Source: Streptomyces sp. NBC_01498 (GTDB taxonomy: Bacteria; Actinomycetota; Actinomycetes; Streptomycetales; Streptomycetaceae). Taken from it: a stretch of 64,000 nt of DNA. The stretch is from the NCBI RefSeq assembly GCF_036327775.1, contig NZ_CP109598.1:2046001-2110000 (forward strand), written 5' to 3'. The position numbers were made by a program, and so were the translations under genes. This document shows positions 25,508-34,612 of this stretch, piece after piece; position 1 is the stretch's first letter; every line of letters begins with the position of its first letter. Below the pieces are notes generated by a model. The model was not told the DNA's origin, ran no database searches, and saw nothing but the letters and a program-made list of their open reading frames with translations.

Positions 25508-25627
25508 GCGACCTCGATTCCCTCTCTCGGCAATGTGGACCAGTCTCACGCACCGGACGGAAGTTTCTCCCCTCCGTCCGTCATCCGAGACGTCTGTCTC
25601 AGCTCTCGGTGATGTTCGGGCGGGTGC

Positions 25628-27019
25628 TCAGCCGACGTCCAGACGGAGGAGATCCTCCTCCGTCTCGCGGCGGACGATCACCTTGGCCCGGCCGTCCTTG
25701 ACGGCGACGACGGGCGGGCGCAGCGCGTGGTTGTAGTTGCTGGCCATGGAGCGGCAGTACGCGCCGGTGGCGGGGACCGCGATGAGGTCGCCCGGTGCCA
25801 GGTCGGCGGGCAGGAAGGCGTCGCGTACGACGATGTCGCCGCTCTCGCAGTGCTTGCCGACGACGCGGGACAGCATCGGTTCGGCGTCGGAGCGGCGGGA
25901 GACGAGGGCGACGCTGTACTCGGCGTCGTAGAGCGCGGTGCGGATGTTGTCGGACATGCCGCCGTCGACGCTCACGTACGTCCGCAGCCCTTCGAGGGGC
26001 TTGATGGTGCCGACCTCGTAGAGCGTGAAGGCGGTGGGGCCGACGATGGCGCGGCCGGGCTCGACGGAGATGCGCGGGGTGCGCAGCCCGGCGGACTCGC
26101 ACTCGCGGGTGACGATCGCGGTCAGGGACTTGGCGATCTCGTGGGGTTCGCGGGGGTCGTCGTCGGGCGTGTACGCGATGCCGAGGCCGCCGCCGAGGTC
26201 GATCTCGGGAAGTTCGACGCCGTGTTCGTCGCGGATCTCGGCGAGCAGTCCGACGACGCGGCGGGCGGAGACCTCGAAGCCCGCCATGTCGAAGATCTGC
26301 GAGCCGATGTGCGAGTGGATGCCGAGGAGTTCGAGGTTGTCGAGCTTCAGGGCCCGGCGTACGGCCTCCGCGGCCTGTCCGTCGGCGAGCGAGATGCCGA
26401 ACTTCTGGTCCTCGTGGGCGGTGGCGATGAACTCGTGGGTGTGAGCCTCGACGCCGACGGTGACGCGGATCTGTACGGGCTGGACCCGGCCGAGGCGCTG
26501 CGCGATGTGCGCGACGCGCACGATCTCCTGGAACGAGTCGAGGACGATGCGCCCGACGCCCGCGGTGACGGCGCGCTCGATCTCGTGGACGGACTTGTTG
26601 TTGCCGTGCAGGGCGATGCGCTCGGCGGGCATGCCGGCGTCGAGGGCGGTGGCCAGTTCGCCGCCGGAGCAGACGTCGAGGTTGAGCCCTTCCTCCTTGA
26701 GCCAGTGGACGACGGCGCGGGAGAGGAACGCCTTGCCCGCGTAGAACACGTCGGCGCCGTCGCCGAAGGCGTCGGTCCAGGCGCGGCAGCGGGCGCGGAA
26801 GTCGGCCTCGTCGAGGAAGTAGGCGGGGGTGCCGAACTCCTCGGCGAGCCGGGTGACCGGGAGTCCGGCGACGGTGGCGACACCGTCCTCGTCGCGGCGG
26901 ACCGTGCTCGACCAGACCTTGTCGTCCAGTGCGTTGAGGTCGGCGGGCGGCGGGGAGTAGTGGCCCTCGGTGTGCACGTCGGCGTAGCGGGGACCGGCGG
27001 GGTGTGCGGAACGGCTCAT
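25628..27019 (-). CDS. lysA: Diaminopimelate decarboxylase
   Basis: 463 aa, PLP enzyme for the last lysine step. ATG 27019 ([15 protein letters not shown]); the open frame far upstream overlaps nrtL and is a shadow. An N-terminal extension of about 60 residues, usual in actinobacteria, precedes the fold type III barrel with PLP Lys in [12 protein letters not shown], the [10 protein letters not shown] loop and the Gly-rich [18 protein letters not shown] and CESGDIVV lie toward the C-terminus. Confidence 0.97.
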   Translation of the reverse strand: MSRSAHPAGPRYADVHTEGHYSPPPADLNALDDKVWSSTVRRDEDGVATVAGLPVTRLAEEFGTPAYFLDEADFRARCRAWTDAFGDGADVFYAGKAFLSRAVVHWLKEEGLNLDVCSGGELATALDAGMPAERIALHGNNKSVHEIERAVTAGVGRIVLDSFQEIVRVAHIAQRLGRVQPVQIRVTVGVEAHTHEFIATAHEDQKFGISLADGQAAEAVRRALKLDNLELLGIHSHIGSQIFDMAGFEVSARRVVGLLAEIRDEHGVELPEIDLGGGLGIAYTPDDDPREPHEIAKSLTAIVTRECESAGLRTPRISVEPGRAIVGPTAFTLYEVGTIKPLEGLRTYVSVDGGMSDNIRTALYDAEYSVALVSRRSDAEPMLSRVVGKHCESGDIVVRDAFLPADLAPGDLIAVPATGAYCRSMASNYNHALRPPVVAVKDGRAKVIVRRETEEDLLRLDVG

Positions 27020-27071
27020 CGTCTTGGTGCTCTTTCGGGTGGGTCGGACGCGTCCGGTTCGGCGGACGGCG

Positions 27072-28157
27072 TCAGAGGTGTGCGGGCGCGTCGATGCCGA
27101 GGAGGGTGAGGCCACCGGCCAGCACCGTCCCGGCGGCTTCGGCGAGGGCGAGCCGGGACCGGTGGGCGGCCGAGGGTTTCTCGTCGCCGGCGGGCAGCGG
27201 GCGGCAGGTCTCCTGGAAGTGCAGGAACGCCTCCGCGGTGCGTTCGAGATGGCGGGCGACCCGGTCGGGGGCGCGGTGGCGGGCGGCGGCGGCGAGTACG
27301 CCGGGGTGGTCGCCGATGCTGTCGAGGAGGGCGCGCGCGCCGGGGCCGTACGTCCCGGTGGCGTCGTCGGGGCCGGTGTCCGGGCCGGTGGCGTCGTCGC
27401 CGACGGCGTCGTGGTCGGTGTCGTGCCTTGTGTTCCGGCCGGTGTTCCGGCCGGTGGGTACGCCGAGGTCCGCGCCGTTGCGGAGCAGGGCGCGGCTGCG
27501 GGCGTGCGCGTACCGCACGGTGAACAGCGGGTTGGACGCGTGCTGGACGAGGAGGTCGTCGCCGGTCGCGGCCCGCTCGTGCGCGGCGGGCCGCAGCAGG
27601 CCCCAGTGGGCGGCGTCGCGGCCGAGGCGGGCGAGGAGGTCCCCGGCGAGGGCGGGGGGCACCGGGCGTACGGGCAGCCGCTCGGTGGCGCCGGCGCCGG
27701 TGCGGGCGTCGGCGCCCTGGGCGCGCAGCAGCCGCAGGACGGCCCCGGTGCGCACGGCGGCGCGGATATCGCCGGCGGGCGGGAGGACGACGGTGCGCCC
27801 GGCGAGGGCGTCACCGTGTCCGTAGCGGAGTCCGGCGCCGAGGACGTCGCGGACGAGTCCGGCGCCGCTGCCGGGGGCGAGGGTGAAGTTCAGGAAGCCG
27901 GGTCCGGTGACGTCGACGCGGGTCAGCCCGGGGGCGGCGCGCAGGATCTCGGTGCGGAGGATCTCCGCGACGTCGCGCGGGCTGCGCCGGGCGGGGCCCG
28001 CGAGGCGCAGGGCGACGGAGGTCGCGTAGTCGCCGCTGCCCCCGGGGCCGGGGCGGGCGAGCGGGACGCTGTCCGGTACGGGCCCGGCCAGGGTGCCTCC
28101 GTCGACCGCGCGGCGCACGGCGCACAGCACGGTCGAGGACAGGTCGGCGGGCGTCAC
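27072..28157 (-). CDS. nrtL: ArgS-related anticodon-binding protein (no catalytic core)
   Basis: About 361 aa from GTG 28157; there is no clear ribosome site, so the start is uncertain. The N-terminal third resembles the arginyl-tRNA synthetase additional domain ([23 protein letters not shown]); the C-terminal third resembles the DALR anticodon-binding bundle ([19 protein letters not shown]). The HIGH and KMSKS catalytic signatures are absent, and a low-complexity Asp/Thr/Gly insert lies in between. It occupies the place of argS upstream of lysA in mycobacteria, so it is probably an argS paralogue. It may bind tRNA-Arg; function unknown. Confidence 0.8.
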   Translation of the reverse strand: MTPADLSSTVLCAVRRAVDGGTLAGPVPDSVPLARPGPGGSGDYATSVALRLAGPARRSPRDVAEILRTEILRAAPGLTRVDVTGPGFLNFTLAPGSGAGLVRDVLGAGLRYGHGDALAGRTVVLPPAGDIRAAVRTGAVLRLLRAQGADARTGAGATERLPVRPVPPALAGDLLARLGRDAAHWGLLRPAAHERAATGDDLLVQHASNPLFTVRYAHARSRALLRNGADLGVPTGRNTGRNTRHDTDHDAVGDDATGPDTGPDDATGTYGPGARALLDSIGDHPGVLAAAARHRAPDRVARHLERTAEAFLHFQETCRPLPAGDEKPSAAHRSRLALAEAAGTVLAGGLTLLGIDAPAHL

Positions 28158-28210
28158 GGGACCAGCGTACGGGGGGAGGGGGGCGTCTTCGCGAACCGGT
28201 TTCGCGATGT

Positions 28211-28570
28211 GGGCGACGGCACGGGGCACGGGCTGCCCGCACCGGGTTCACGCGGGTGCCCCGTCCGACCGAAGGACGGGACCCGGGGGCGGGCACGGGG
28301 CCCGGGGACGGGGGCGTCCGACGGGGTACGGCCTGAGACAGGCGGAACGCCCTTCGTACCGCCGGAACCACCCCCGGCGAACGCCGACGACAGAGGACGG
28401 ACCGCCCCTTGTCCCCCTGCTCCCGGGCGACGGCACGGGGCACGGGCTGCCCGCGCCGGGTTCACGCGGGTGCGCCGCCCGCCCGGAGGACGGGACCCGG
28501 ACCCGGGGGCACCGGCGGATACGGCCTGAGACAGGCGGAACCCCGCCCGTACCGCCGGGACCGGCGACGG
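28211..28570. repeat. Two imperfect long direct repeats in the nrtL/regulator gap
   Basis: The 568 bases between nrtL and the next gene hold no credible CDS. They contain two diverged copies of one unit, about 28211-28375 and 28425-28570. Both begin GGGCGACGGCACGGGGCACG and both contain GCCTGAGACAGGCGGAAC (28331 and 28523). The short palindrome GCCTG-AGA-CAGGC could fold. Copies differ by indels, so no reading frame is kept. Confidence 0.7.
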
Positions 28571-28725
28571 AGGAGGCACCGCTCCGGTCCACCTGCTCCC
28601 GGTGCTTCGACCGATCCGGGAAGGGTTGGGCGCGGCACCGTCGAGCCTGTGGGCCGGCCCCGCGCGACGGTGCTTCGACTGCTACGGGTGCTCCCGGTGC
28701 TCGGCGTGGCACCGTCCGCCGGGGG

Positions 28726-29172
28726 TCAGCCCCGCGCGCTTCCGGGGGTGCTGCCCGCGTGGCCCCTGCCGTGCCGGTCGTCCAGGGGCGGCGGGCTCTC
28801 GCGGTGGAGCAGCCGGCGGACGACCCTGATCAGCTCGGCGGGTTCGAAGGGCTTGGCGAGGTAGGCGTCCACACCGGCGACGAGTCCGTTCTCCACCTCG
28901 TGCCGCGTGCAGGCGCTGATGATCGCGAGGGGCAGATGGGACGTCGTGGGATCGGCCCGGAGCCGGGCGGCGGTGCGGATGCCGTCGAGGCGCGGCATGA
29001 CGACGTCGAGGGTGATCGCGTCGGGCCTGACCCGGTGGACGACCTCCAGGCATTCGGCACCGTCGGCAGCGGTCACGACCTCGAAGCCCTCCAGCTCGAG
29101 GTTGACCCTGATCAACTGCCGGATGACCCGGTTGTCGTCGACAACGAGCACACGGCCTGACGCGCCTGACAC
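28726..29172 (-). CDS. Single-domain (CheY-like) response regulator
   Basis: About 148 aa from GTG 29172 (VSGASGRVLVVDDN); no strong ribosome site is visible. One receiver domain: acidic pair in VVDDN, phospho-Asp in ITLDVVMPRLDG, Thr/Ser-type position in IISACT, Lys in YLAKPFEPAEL. The 30 residues after it are low complexity and there is no output domain. No kinase lies beside it. It probably works through protein contacts. Confidence 0.85.
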   Translation of the reverse strand: MSGASGRVLVVDDNRVIRQLIRVNLELEGFEVVTAADGAECLEVVHRVRPDAITLDVVMPRLDGIRTAARLRADPTTSHLPLAIISACTRHEVENGLVAGVDAYLAKPFEPAELIRVVRRLLHRESPPPLDDRHGRGHAGSTPGSARG

Positions 29173-29346
29173 CACTTGAGGGTAGGTCGGCGCCCCGGGC
29201 CACGTCCGGGTTTTGCCGACTTCTCCGTGCGTGCGGGGGTGACCGGTCCCGGCCTCGGGAGGCGCGGGGCACGCCCGATACCTGTTCACGACGACCCCCT
29301 CGGGGCTGGTAAGGTTTCACCCGTCGCCAAAGATTCACGGCGATAC

Positions 29347-29418
29347 GCCCCCGTAGCTCAGGGGATAGAGCATCGGCCTCCGGAGCCGGGTGCGCAGGTT
29401 CGAATCCTGCCGGGGGCA
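29347..29418 (+). tRNA. tRNA-Arg (anticodon CCG)
   Basis: A complete cloverleaf: acceptor stem GCCCCCG / CGGGGGC, D arm GCTC...GAGC, anticodon stem-loop TCGGC-CTCCGGA-GCCGG giving anticodon CCG (reads CGG), T arm with TTCGAAT, discriminator A. CCA is not encoded. CGG is a common Arg codon in this GC-rich genome. Confidence 0.97.
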
Positions 29419-29427
29419 CTTCCGGAC

Positions 29428-29475
29428 AGACCTTCTGACTCAGTGGAAACACTGGTCCAGAAGGTCTTCTTTTTT
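29428..29475 (+). terminator. Intrinsic terminator after tRNA-Arg
   Basis: A 10-bp stem (AGACCTTCTG 29428-29437 / 29458-29467) caps an inner CAGTG-GAAA-CACTG hairpin (29441-29454) and is followed by a pyrimidine tract ending in six T (29470-29475). This is the only classical U-tract terminator seen in the window. Confidence 0.92.
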
Positions 29476-29559
29476 GCCGGCGCCCCGCGCTCTCCCCGTT
29501 CGAGGTTTCGCGCGCGCCCCGTTCGCCTTTCTCCGTTCCGCGTGCGCCGATCGTTGTTG

Positions 29560-29825
29560 ATGTCCGTCGGTCGTCGGTTGTCAGGCGCCGGCCGTCGGTC
29601 GTCAGTCGCCGTCCGCCGGTCGTCGGTCGTCGGTCGTCAGTCGCCGTCCGCCGGTCGTCGGTCGTCGGTCGTCGGTCGTCGGTCGTCGGTCGTCGGTCGT
29701 CGGTCGTCGGCAGGCTTGCGTCGTTCGCCGCGCGCGGTTCGCCGATCGACCGCTGCTCACCGTTCACCGTTCGCGTTCGTCGTTCGCCCTTCAGAGTCGG
29801 CTGTTCGCCCTTCACCGTTCACCGT
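29560..29825. repeat. Heptanucleotide tandem repeat array
   Basis: Eight perfect copies of GGTCGTC fill 29653-29708. Just before them a 35-bp (5 x 7) unit starting GTCAGTCGCCGTCCGCCGG occurs twice (29601 and 29636). Degenerate GTTCACC/GTTCGCC units continue to about 29825. On the minus strand it reads as a repeated PTTDDRR peptide, but there is no ribosome site, so I treat it as non-coding. Confidence 0.85.
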
Positions 29826-30444
29826 CCGGACACTCGACGGTCCGAACACCGCCCCTGAAGGCCGCACTTGATACGCGACGCGGCCCGTTGTCGCGAGTGC
29901 TTCGGCAGAACCTCACCAACTCCCCCCATAAGCCACGCACATGACACACGCATGAGCGTTCCGGCATGTGCCGGTTGACCGAAATGCCGTTCCGGAGAGG
30001 TTCGTTCCGGGGTCGTCAGCTAACCCTTCGGCAACGACATTCGGGGATATGTGACCGACGTCAAGTCGCCGCGCCGAGTGACCTGGAAGAAGGTTCCGAT
30101 GAGGGACCGACGAGAGCGGAGCGGTACGTTCCGGCGCAGGTCAACGGGGGTGCGACGGGGTCGAGCCGGGGATTCCGCTTAGCCCTCCGAGAGGGCCGCG
30201 CGCCTTCGGGTTTGGCCGAGTTGGATCGTTCCTGGCCGGTTGAACACCCGCATTTTTCGAGGATGTACGCATCCGTAAGGAGGTGCTACAGCATAGGATC
30301 AAGCCGCGCCACGGGGGCCTCGCCAGTCCCTTCCGTAACGTTGCACACGATCTACTCGCGATCCCCACCGACACCCCCCAACCCGTTAATAGGTATCTGC
30401 GTGTCACCGATACTCAGCACCGGTTCCGGCGATGGAGCCGCGCA
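29826..30444. other. Non-coding stretch upstream of the sensor kinase operon
   Basis: No convincing gene in about 620 bases. It should hold the promoter for the kinase operon; TTGAAC at 30240 is a possible -35, but no good -10 follows. TAAGGAGGTG at 30276-30285 is a perfect complement of the 16S rRNA 3' end without a properly spaced start codon (see findings). Confidence 0.4.
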
Positions 30445-32889
30445 GTGAAAATCAATCGTCGCCTCGTCCTGCTGGTCACCGTGCCTCTCGTCGTGGCCGT
30501 CACCTTCGCGGTGCTGGCCCTGGCCCCCGCCACCAACCAGGCTCTTCAGGCCAACCGGCTCACCGCCATGGTCGATGTCGCCTCGTCCGTGAGCGAGTTG
30601 ACCCACCAATTGCAGCGTGAGCGGGCGGCGGCAACCGCGCTCGTCTCCAACCAGGGAGATGCCGAAGGTTTCAGCGAAACGACCAGCGCGACGGACAAGA
30701 GTGTCGCCCAATTCCGTTCACAGCTCGGCCGGTTGGCAGGTGTTCCGGGCAACGCGCGGGACGCGCTGACCCGCATCGAGCGCTTCGTCGAGGAAATGCC
30801 CTCCCTGCGGGCGCAGGTGCGCTCCGGTGGAGCCACCGTCACGGCGCTGACCTTCGGCTACCGGATCGTCATCGCCGACCTGATCGACTACCGGGACGGC
30901 ATCGCCCAGGCCGACGGTGTCGACGCCGACGTCGCCGACCGCATCCGTGCCGCCGCCGCGCTCTCGCGGGCCTCCGAGAACATGGGCCAGCAGCAGGTCG
31001 CGGTGATGAGGGCGCAGGCCACGGGCGGCTTCACCCAGGCGTCCAAGCGCACCTTCGACGCCACCCGCATCGGCTACACCGAGGCCACCAGTGTGCTGTT
31101 CGACCTGGGCCCGCAGCAGTGGCGGACCTGGCTGGAGCGCACGCTGTCCGGCTCGAAGGCCCTGGAGGCCCGCCGGTTCGAGGACGAGGTCAGCCGCACC
31201 GCGCCCGACCAGGAAATCACCGTCGGTCCGAAGGAGTGGCAGAAGGCGTCGGCCGACCGGCTGAACCTGCTGCGCTCGGTCGAGAAGCGCATCGACACGT
31301 CGGTGCTCGCCACCGTCACCGAGACCCGTACGACTCTCGCCTGGACGGCCGGCGCCGAGGTGGCGCTGGTGGTGCTCACCCTGGTCGGCGCCGTCGTCGT
31401 CGCCATCAGGCTCGGCCGCGTCATGATCCGCAGGCTGCGGGATCTGCGCAACGCCGCGCACGAGGTGGCGCACACGGGTCTGCCCCGCGTCATGACGGAG
31501 CTGTCCCAGCCCGGCGCGCTCAGCGGCGCCACGCCCGAGCAGGTCGCCGAGCGGTCGGGCAACCCCGTGAAGACCACCGGCCTCGACGAGATCGGCGAGG
31601 TCGGTGAGGCGTTCAACGCCGTCCACCACGAGGCCGTACGTCTGGCCGCGCAACAGGCCCACATCCACGAGCAGTTCGCCGAGACGCTGGTCGGTGTCGC
31701 CCGCAGGGGCGCCCAGTTGACCACCGTCATGGTGTCCGAACTGGACGCGGTGCAGCGCGACGAGGCCGACCCCGAGCGCATGAAGACGCTGTTCGCGCTC
31801 GACCACCTCGCCATCCGCATGGAGCGCAACACCAACAACCTGCTGGTGCTGGGTGGTTACGGCCACGGCCGGGTGCGGTCCGCGGACATCTCCTGCTCGA
31901 CGGTGATCGTGGCCGCCGCGCAGCAGATCGAGCGGTTCGACCGGGTGTCCCTCGGGGTCATCGAGTCCGGCATCGGTATCGCCGCACGCGTGGTCCACGA
32001 CGTGGCGCACATCCTCGCCGAACTCCTCGACAACGCCACGCGCTTCTCGCCCCCGGACAAGCAGGTCGGGGTCGCCGTGTGGCGGCTGTGGGACCGGGCC
32101 GTCGTCCAGATCGTCGACGAGGGCGTGGGCATCACCGCGGAGCGGCGTGCCAAGCTCAACAAGGGTCTCCAGGAGCCGAAGTCCGGTATCGGTGACGTGC
32201 GTTCCATGGGTCTGCACGTGGTGGCGCGGCTCGCCGCCCGGCACGGCATCGTGGTCGAACTGCGTGACTCCTCGGGACCGGGCACCATCGCCGAGGTCAC
32301 CCTGCCCGCGAACGTCCTGGCCGCGGCTCCGGAGGAGTCCGCGCCGCCCGTGCAGGGAGCGCCGGGCGAGCGCCCCGGTGTGCGGTACGAGGCTCCGCGC
32401 ACGATCACCGGCCCCGGGTCGGCCCGCAGGCCCGCCGGGGCGGGCGCTTCCGGCGGCCGGCGCGGCGACATCGGCGCGGTGGGCGCGGCCCCCGCACCGG
32501 CGGTCGCCGCAGGCGGTTCGCACGTTTCGCACGGCTCGCACGGCCCGGCGGGCGCGGCCCCGCAGGGCGGCTCCCGGACCGACGAGCGTGCCGGTTCCAG
32601 CAAGCCCTCGCCGCACCCCGTACACACCGAGCCGGTCGCCCGGATCGCCGGAGTCGCCTCCTCAGGGCTGCCGCTGCGCCAGCGCAGCACGCCGAAGCAG
32701 TGGCCCACCCTGGGCAAGCGTGACGGCTCCGATCCGCGATCGGGCGCCGCACCCAAACCGTCGCCCCGGCGCCGGGACTCCCGGCAAGTCTCCGACGTCC
32801 TGGCGGCCTATGCGCAGGGGATCAACAGGAGCACGAGCCACCGCGGGCGCTCCGCCACCGACGACGACACTCAACGGAGCAAGAAATGA
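30445..32889 (+). CDS. NIT-type sensor histidine kinase (CvnA-like)
   Basis: 814 aa from GTG 30445 (GGAG 7 bases upstream); the frame is open further up but without a usable site. First membrane helix about 4-24 (LVLLVTVPLVVAVTFAVLAL), an extracellular nitrate/nitrite-sensing-like helical domain with LQRERAAATALVS (about 50-300), second helix (EVALVVLTLVGAVVVAIRLG), HAMP region, a dimerisation helix with ALDHLAIRMERNTNNLLVL, then HATPase (ELLDNATRFSPPDK, VDEGVGI, GLHVVARLAARHG). A disordered Pro/Ser/Gly tail of about 180 residues ends it. ATGA overlap with the Roadblock gene. The DUF742 and GTPase partners of a conservon are missing. Confidence 0.92.
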   Translation: MKINRRLVLLVTVPLVVAVTFAVLALAPATNQALQANRLTAMVDVASSVSELTHQLQRERAAATALVSNQGDAEGFSETTSATDKSVAQFRSQLGRLAGVPGNARDALTRIERFVEEMPSLRAQVRSGGATVTALTFGYRIVIADLIDYRDGIAQADGVDADVADRIRAAAALSRASENMGQQQVAVMRAQATGGFTQASKRTFDATRIGYTEATSVLFDLGPQQWRTWLERTLSGSKALEARRFEDEVSRTAPDQEITVGPKEWQKASADRLNLLRSVEKRIDTSVLATVTETRTTLAWTAGAEVALVVLTLVGAVVVAIRLGRVMIRRLRDLRNAAHEVAHTGLPRVMTELSQPGALSGATPEQVAERSGNPVKTTGLDEIGEVGEAFNAVHHEAVRLAAQQAHIHEQFAETLVGVARRGAQLTTVMVSELDAVQRDEADPERMKTLFALDHLAIRMERNTNNLLVLGGYGHGRVRSADISCSTVIVAAAQQIERFDRVSLGVIESGIGIAARVVHDVAHILAELLDNATRFSPPDKQVGVAVWRLWDRAVVQIVDEGVGITAERRAKLNKGLQEPKSGIGDVRSMGLHVVARLAARHGIVVELRDSSGPGTIAEVTLPANVLAAAPEESAPPVQGAPGERPGVRYEAPRTITGPGSARRPAGAGASGGRRGDIGAVGAAPAPAVAAGGSHVSHGSHGPAGAAPQGGSRTDERAGSSKPSPHPVHTEPVARIAGVASSGLPLRQRSTPKQWPTLGKRDGSDPRSGAAPKPSPRRRDSRQVSDVLAAYAQGINRSTSHRGRSATDDDTQRSKK

Positions 32890-33293
32890 CGACCTCACCC
32901 ACCGACCTCAGCTGGATTCTGAGCGGCTTCGCCGGACGTATTCCCGAGGTCACGCAGGCCATAGCCGTGTCCGTGGACGGACTCGCGCTGGCCTACACGG
33001 GGGTGGAGCGCGACGACGCCGACCGGCTGGCCGCCATCGCCTCGGGTGTCGTCAACCTTCTCTCCGCCGCGGCCCAGTTGACCAACACCGACCCGGTCGA
33101 GCACAGCCTGACCGCCATGGAGGGCGGCTACATGTTCTCGATGGCCGTCTCCAGCGGCGCGTCGTTGCTGGTCACGACCACCAGGGACGCGGACATCGGT
33201 GAGGTCAGCTACATGATGTCCGAACTGATCAACCAGGTCGGTGACTCCCTTACCCCCCAGGTACGCGACGCGAACGCGCAGCCTTCCCGCTGA
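32886..33293 (+). CDS. Roadblock/LC7-domain protein (CvnB-like)
   Basis: 135 aa, one Roadblock/LC7 fold (LSWILSGFAGRIPEV, AIAVSVDGLALAYT, MEGGYMFSMAVSSGASLLV). Conservon Roadblock proteins bind the sensor kinase and a small GTPase. It overlaps the kinase gene by ATGA, so the two are made together. In a full conservon a DUF742 gene and GTPase gene would follow; here an ABC importer follows 99 bases later. Confidence 0.93.
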   Translation: MTTSPTDLSWILSGFAGRIPEVTQAIAVSVDGLALAYTGVERDDADRLAAIASGVVNLLSAAAQLTNTDPVEHSLTAMEGGYMFSMAVSSGASLLVTTTRDADIGEVSYMMSELINQVGDSLTPQVRDANAQPSR

Positions 33294-33392
33294 CGTCCGG
33301 GTCGTACGGAAGCCCCCACGAAAGCCCCATCGTCCGGTGAGTACGCCGGGCGTCCTGTTCTCTTTCGTTCCGTCCGATTTTCCTTCCTCCTG

Positions 33393-34610
33393 ATGAGAGC
33401 CCTCATGTTCTTCGACATATCCCTCTCGCGTGGCCGCAGCAGAGTCCGGCCGGTCGGCGCAGCCGCCCTCGCACTCGGTCTGGCAGCGGTCACCGGGTGC
33501 AGCAGCGACAGCGGCGCCGGCGACGACACGGTGAAGATCGGTCTGGTGGCCTCGCTGTCGGGCACGTACGAGCCCGTCGGCACGGAGCTCCGCAAGGGCT
33601 TCGAGCTGTACCTGGCCACGCACGACAACAAGCTGGGCGGCCGCAAGGCCGAACTGATCGTCGCGGACGAGGGCGACGGTCCGCCCACCGCGGTCCCCGC
33701 GGCCACCAAGCTCATCAAGAAGGACAAGGTCGACGCCCTGACCGGCCTCGTCGGCGGTGGTTCGGTCAACGCGGTGCTGCCGATGATCAACCAGGCGAAG
33801 ATCCCGCTGCTCGGCTCCAACGCGCGTCCGCCGATCAAGGACATGAAGTACGTCTGGACGACGAGCTTCCTCTCCGACGAGCCCGGCAAGGCCATCGCCC
33901 CGTACATCAAGGAGAACGTCGACGGCCCGGTCTACGCGATCGGCCCCGACTACCAGGGTGGCTACGACGAACTCCGCGGCTTCACCGACGAGTTCGCCCG
34001 GATCGGCGGCAAGCTCGCCAACCCGAGCGGTGAGACCGCCTGGACGCCGTTCCCGAAGACCACGAACTTCATGCCGTACTTCGCGGAGATCGCCAAGACG
34101 GACGCCAAGGCCGTCTACTGCTTCTACGCCGGCAAGGCGGCGATCGACTTCGCGAAGCAGTACGCGCAGTCCGACATCGCCGACATCCCGCTGTACACGG
34201 CGTTCGTGACCGAGGGCAGCGTTCTCCAGGCGCAGGGCGACGCGGCCAAGGACATCTACTCGGTCCTCAACTACGCGGCCGACCTCGACAACGAGGCCAA
34301 CCGCAAGTTCGCCGCCGACTGGACCGCCAAGCACGACACCCAGCCGACGACGTTCGCGATGGCCTCCTACGACGCGGCGGCCGTGCTGGACCAGGCGATC
34401 GCCGACGCCGCCAAGAAGGGCGACGTCACGCCCGAGACCATCAACACCGCCATCGGCGGTCTGGGCCAGATCAACAGCCCGCGCGGTTCCTGGGAGTTCG
34501 GCGACAAGGCGCACTCCCCGGTGCAGGCGTGGTACCTGCGACAGGTGCGCAAGGACGGTGACCAGCTGGCCAACGTCATGGTCCAGGACCTGGCGACCCT
34601 CGGCAGCTGA
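33393..34610 (+). CDS. ABC transporter substrate-binding lipoprotein, branched-chain amino acid type
   Basis: 405 aa. Lipoprotein signal with lipobox LAAVTGC (Cys about residue 36), then a periplasmic-binding-protein type I (LivK-like) fold: KIGLVASLSGTYEPVGTEL, a Gly-rich LTGLVGGGSVNAVLP and AIGPDYQGGYDELRGF. It delivers an unknown ligand (amino acid, amide or urea-like) to the fused permease downstream. Start ATG 33393; ATG 33405 is an alternative. Two bases separate its stop from the permease start. Confidence 0.93.
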   Translation: MRALMFFDISLSRGRSRVRPVGAAALALGLAAVTGCSSDSGAGDDTVKIGLVASLSGTYEPVGTELRKGFELYLATHDNKLGGRKAELIVADEGDGPPTAVPAATKLIKKDKVDALTGLVGGGSVNAVLPMINQAKIPLLGSNARPPIKDMKYVWTTSFLSDEPGKAIAPYIKENVDGPVYAIGPDYQGGYDELRGFTDEFARIGGKLANPSGETAWTPFPKTTNFMPYFAEIAKTDAKAVYCFYAGKAAIDFAKQYAQSDIADIPLYTAFVTEGSVLQAQGDAAKDIYSVLNYAADLDNEANRKFAADWTAKHDTQPTTFAMASYDAAAVLDQAIADAAKKGDVTPETINTAIGGLGQINSPRGSWEFGDKAHSPVQAWYLRQVRKDGDQLANVMVQDLATLGS

Positions 34611-34612
34611 TC

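Noticed and set aside
25628..27814. Long N-terminal extension of lysA
   Set aside because: The extra codons lie antisense/out of frame within nrtL and are Pro/Ala/Thr-rich without homology; ATG 27019 gives a normal lysA.
29347..29475. tRNA-Arg as attachment site of an integrated element
   Set aside because: No integrase gene, no duplicated tRNA 3' end and no shift in base composition on either side.
29560..29825. CRISPR array or coding repeat (PTTDDRR)
   Set aside because: There are no unique spacers between the 7-bp units and no cas genes; the antisense frame has no ribosome site and ends in unrelated sequence.
30240..30269. TTGAAC as -35 of the sensor kinase operon
   Set aside because: The matching -10 would be TGTACG at 18 bp, too weak to claim without transcript data.
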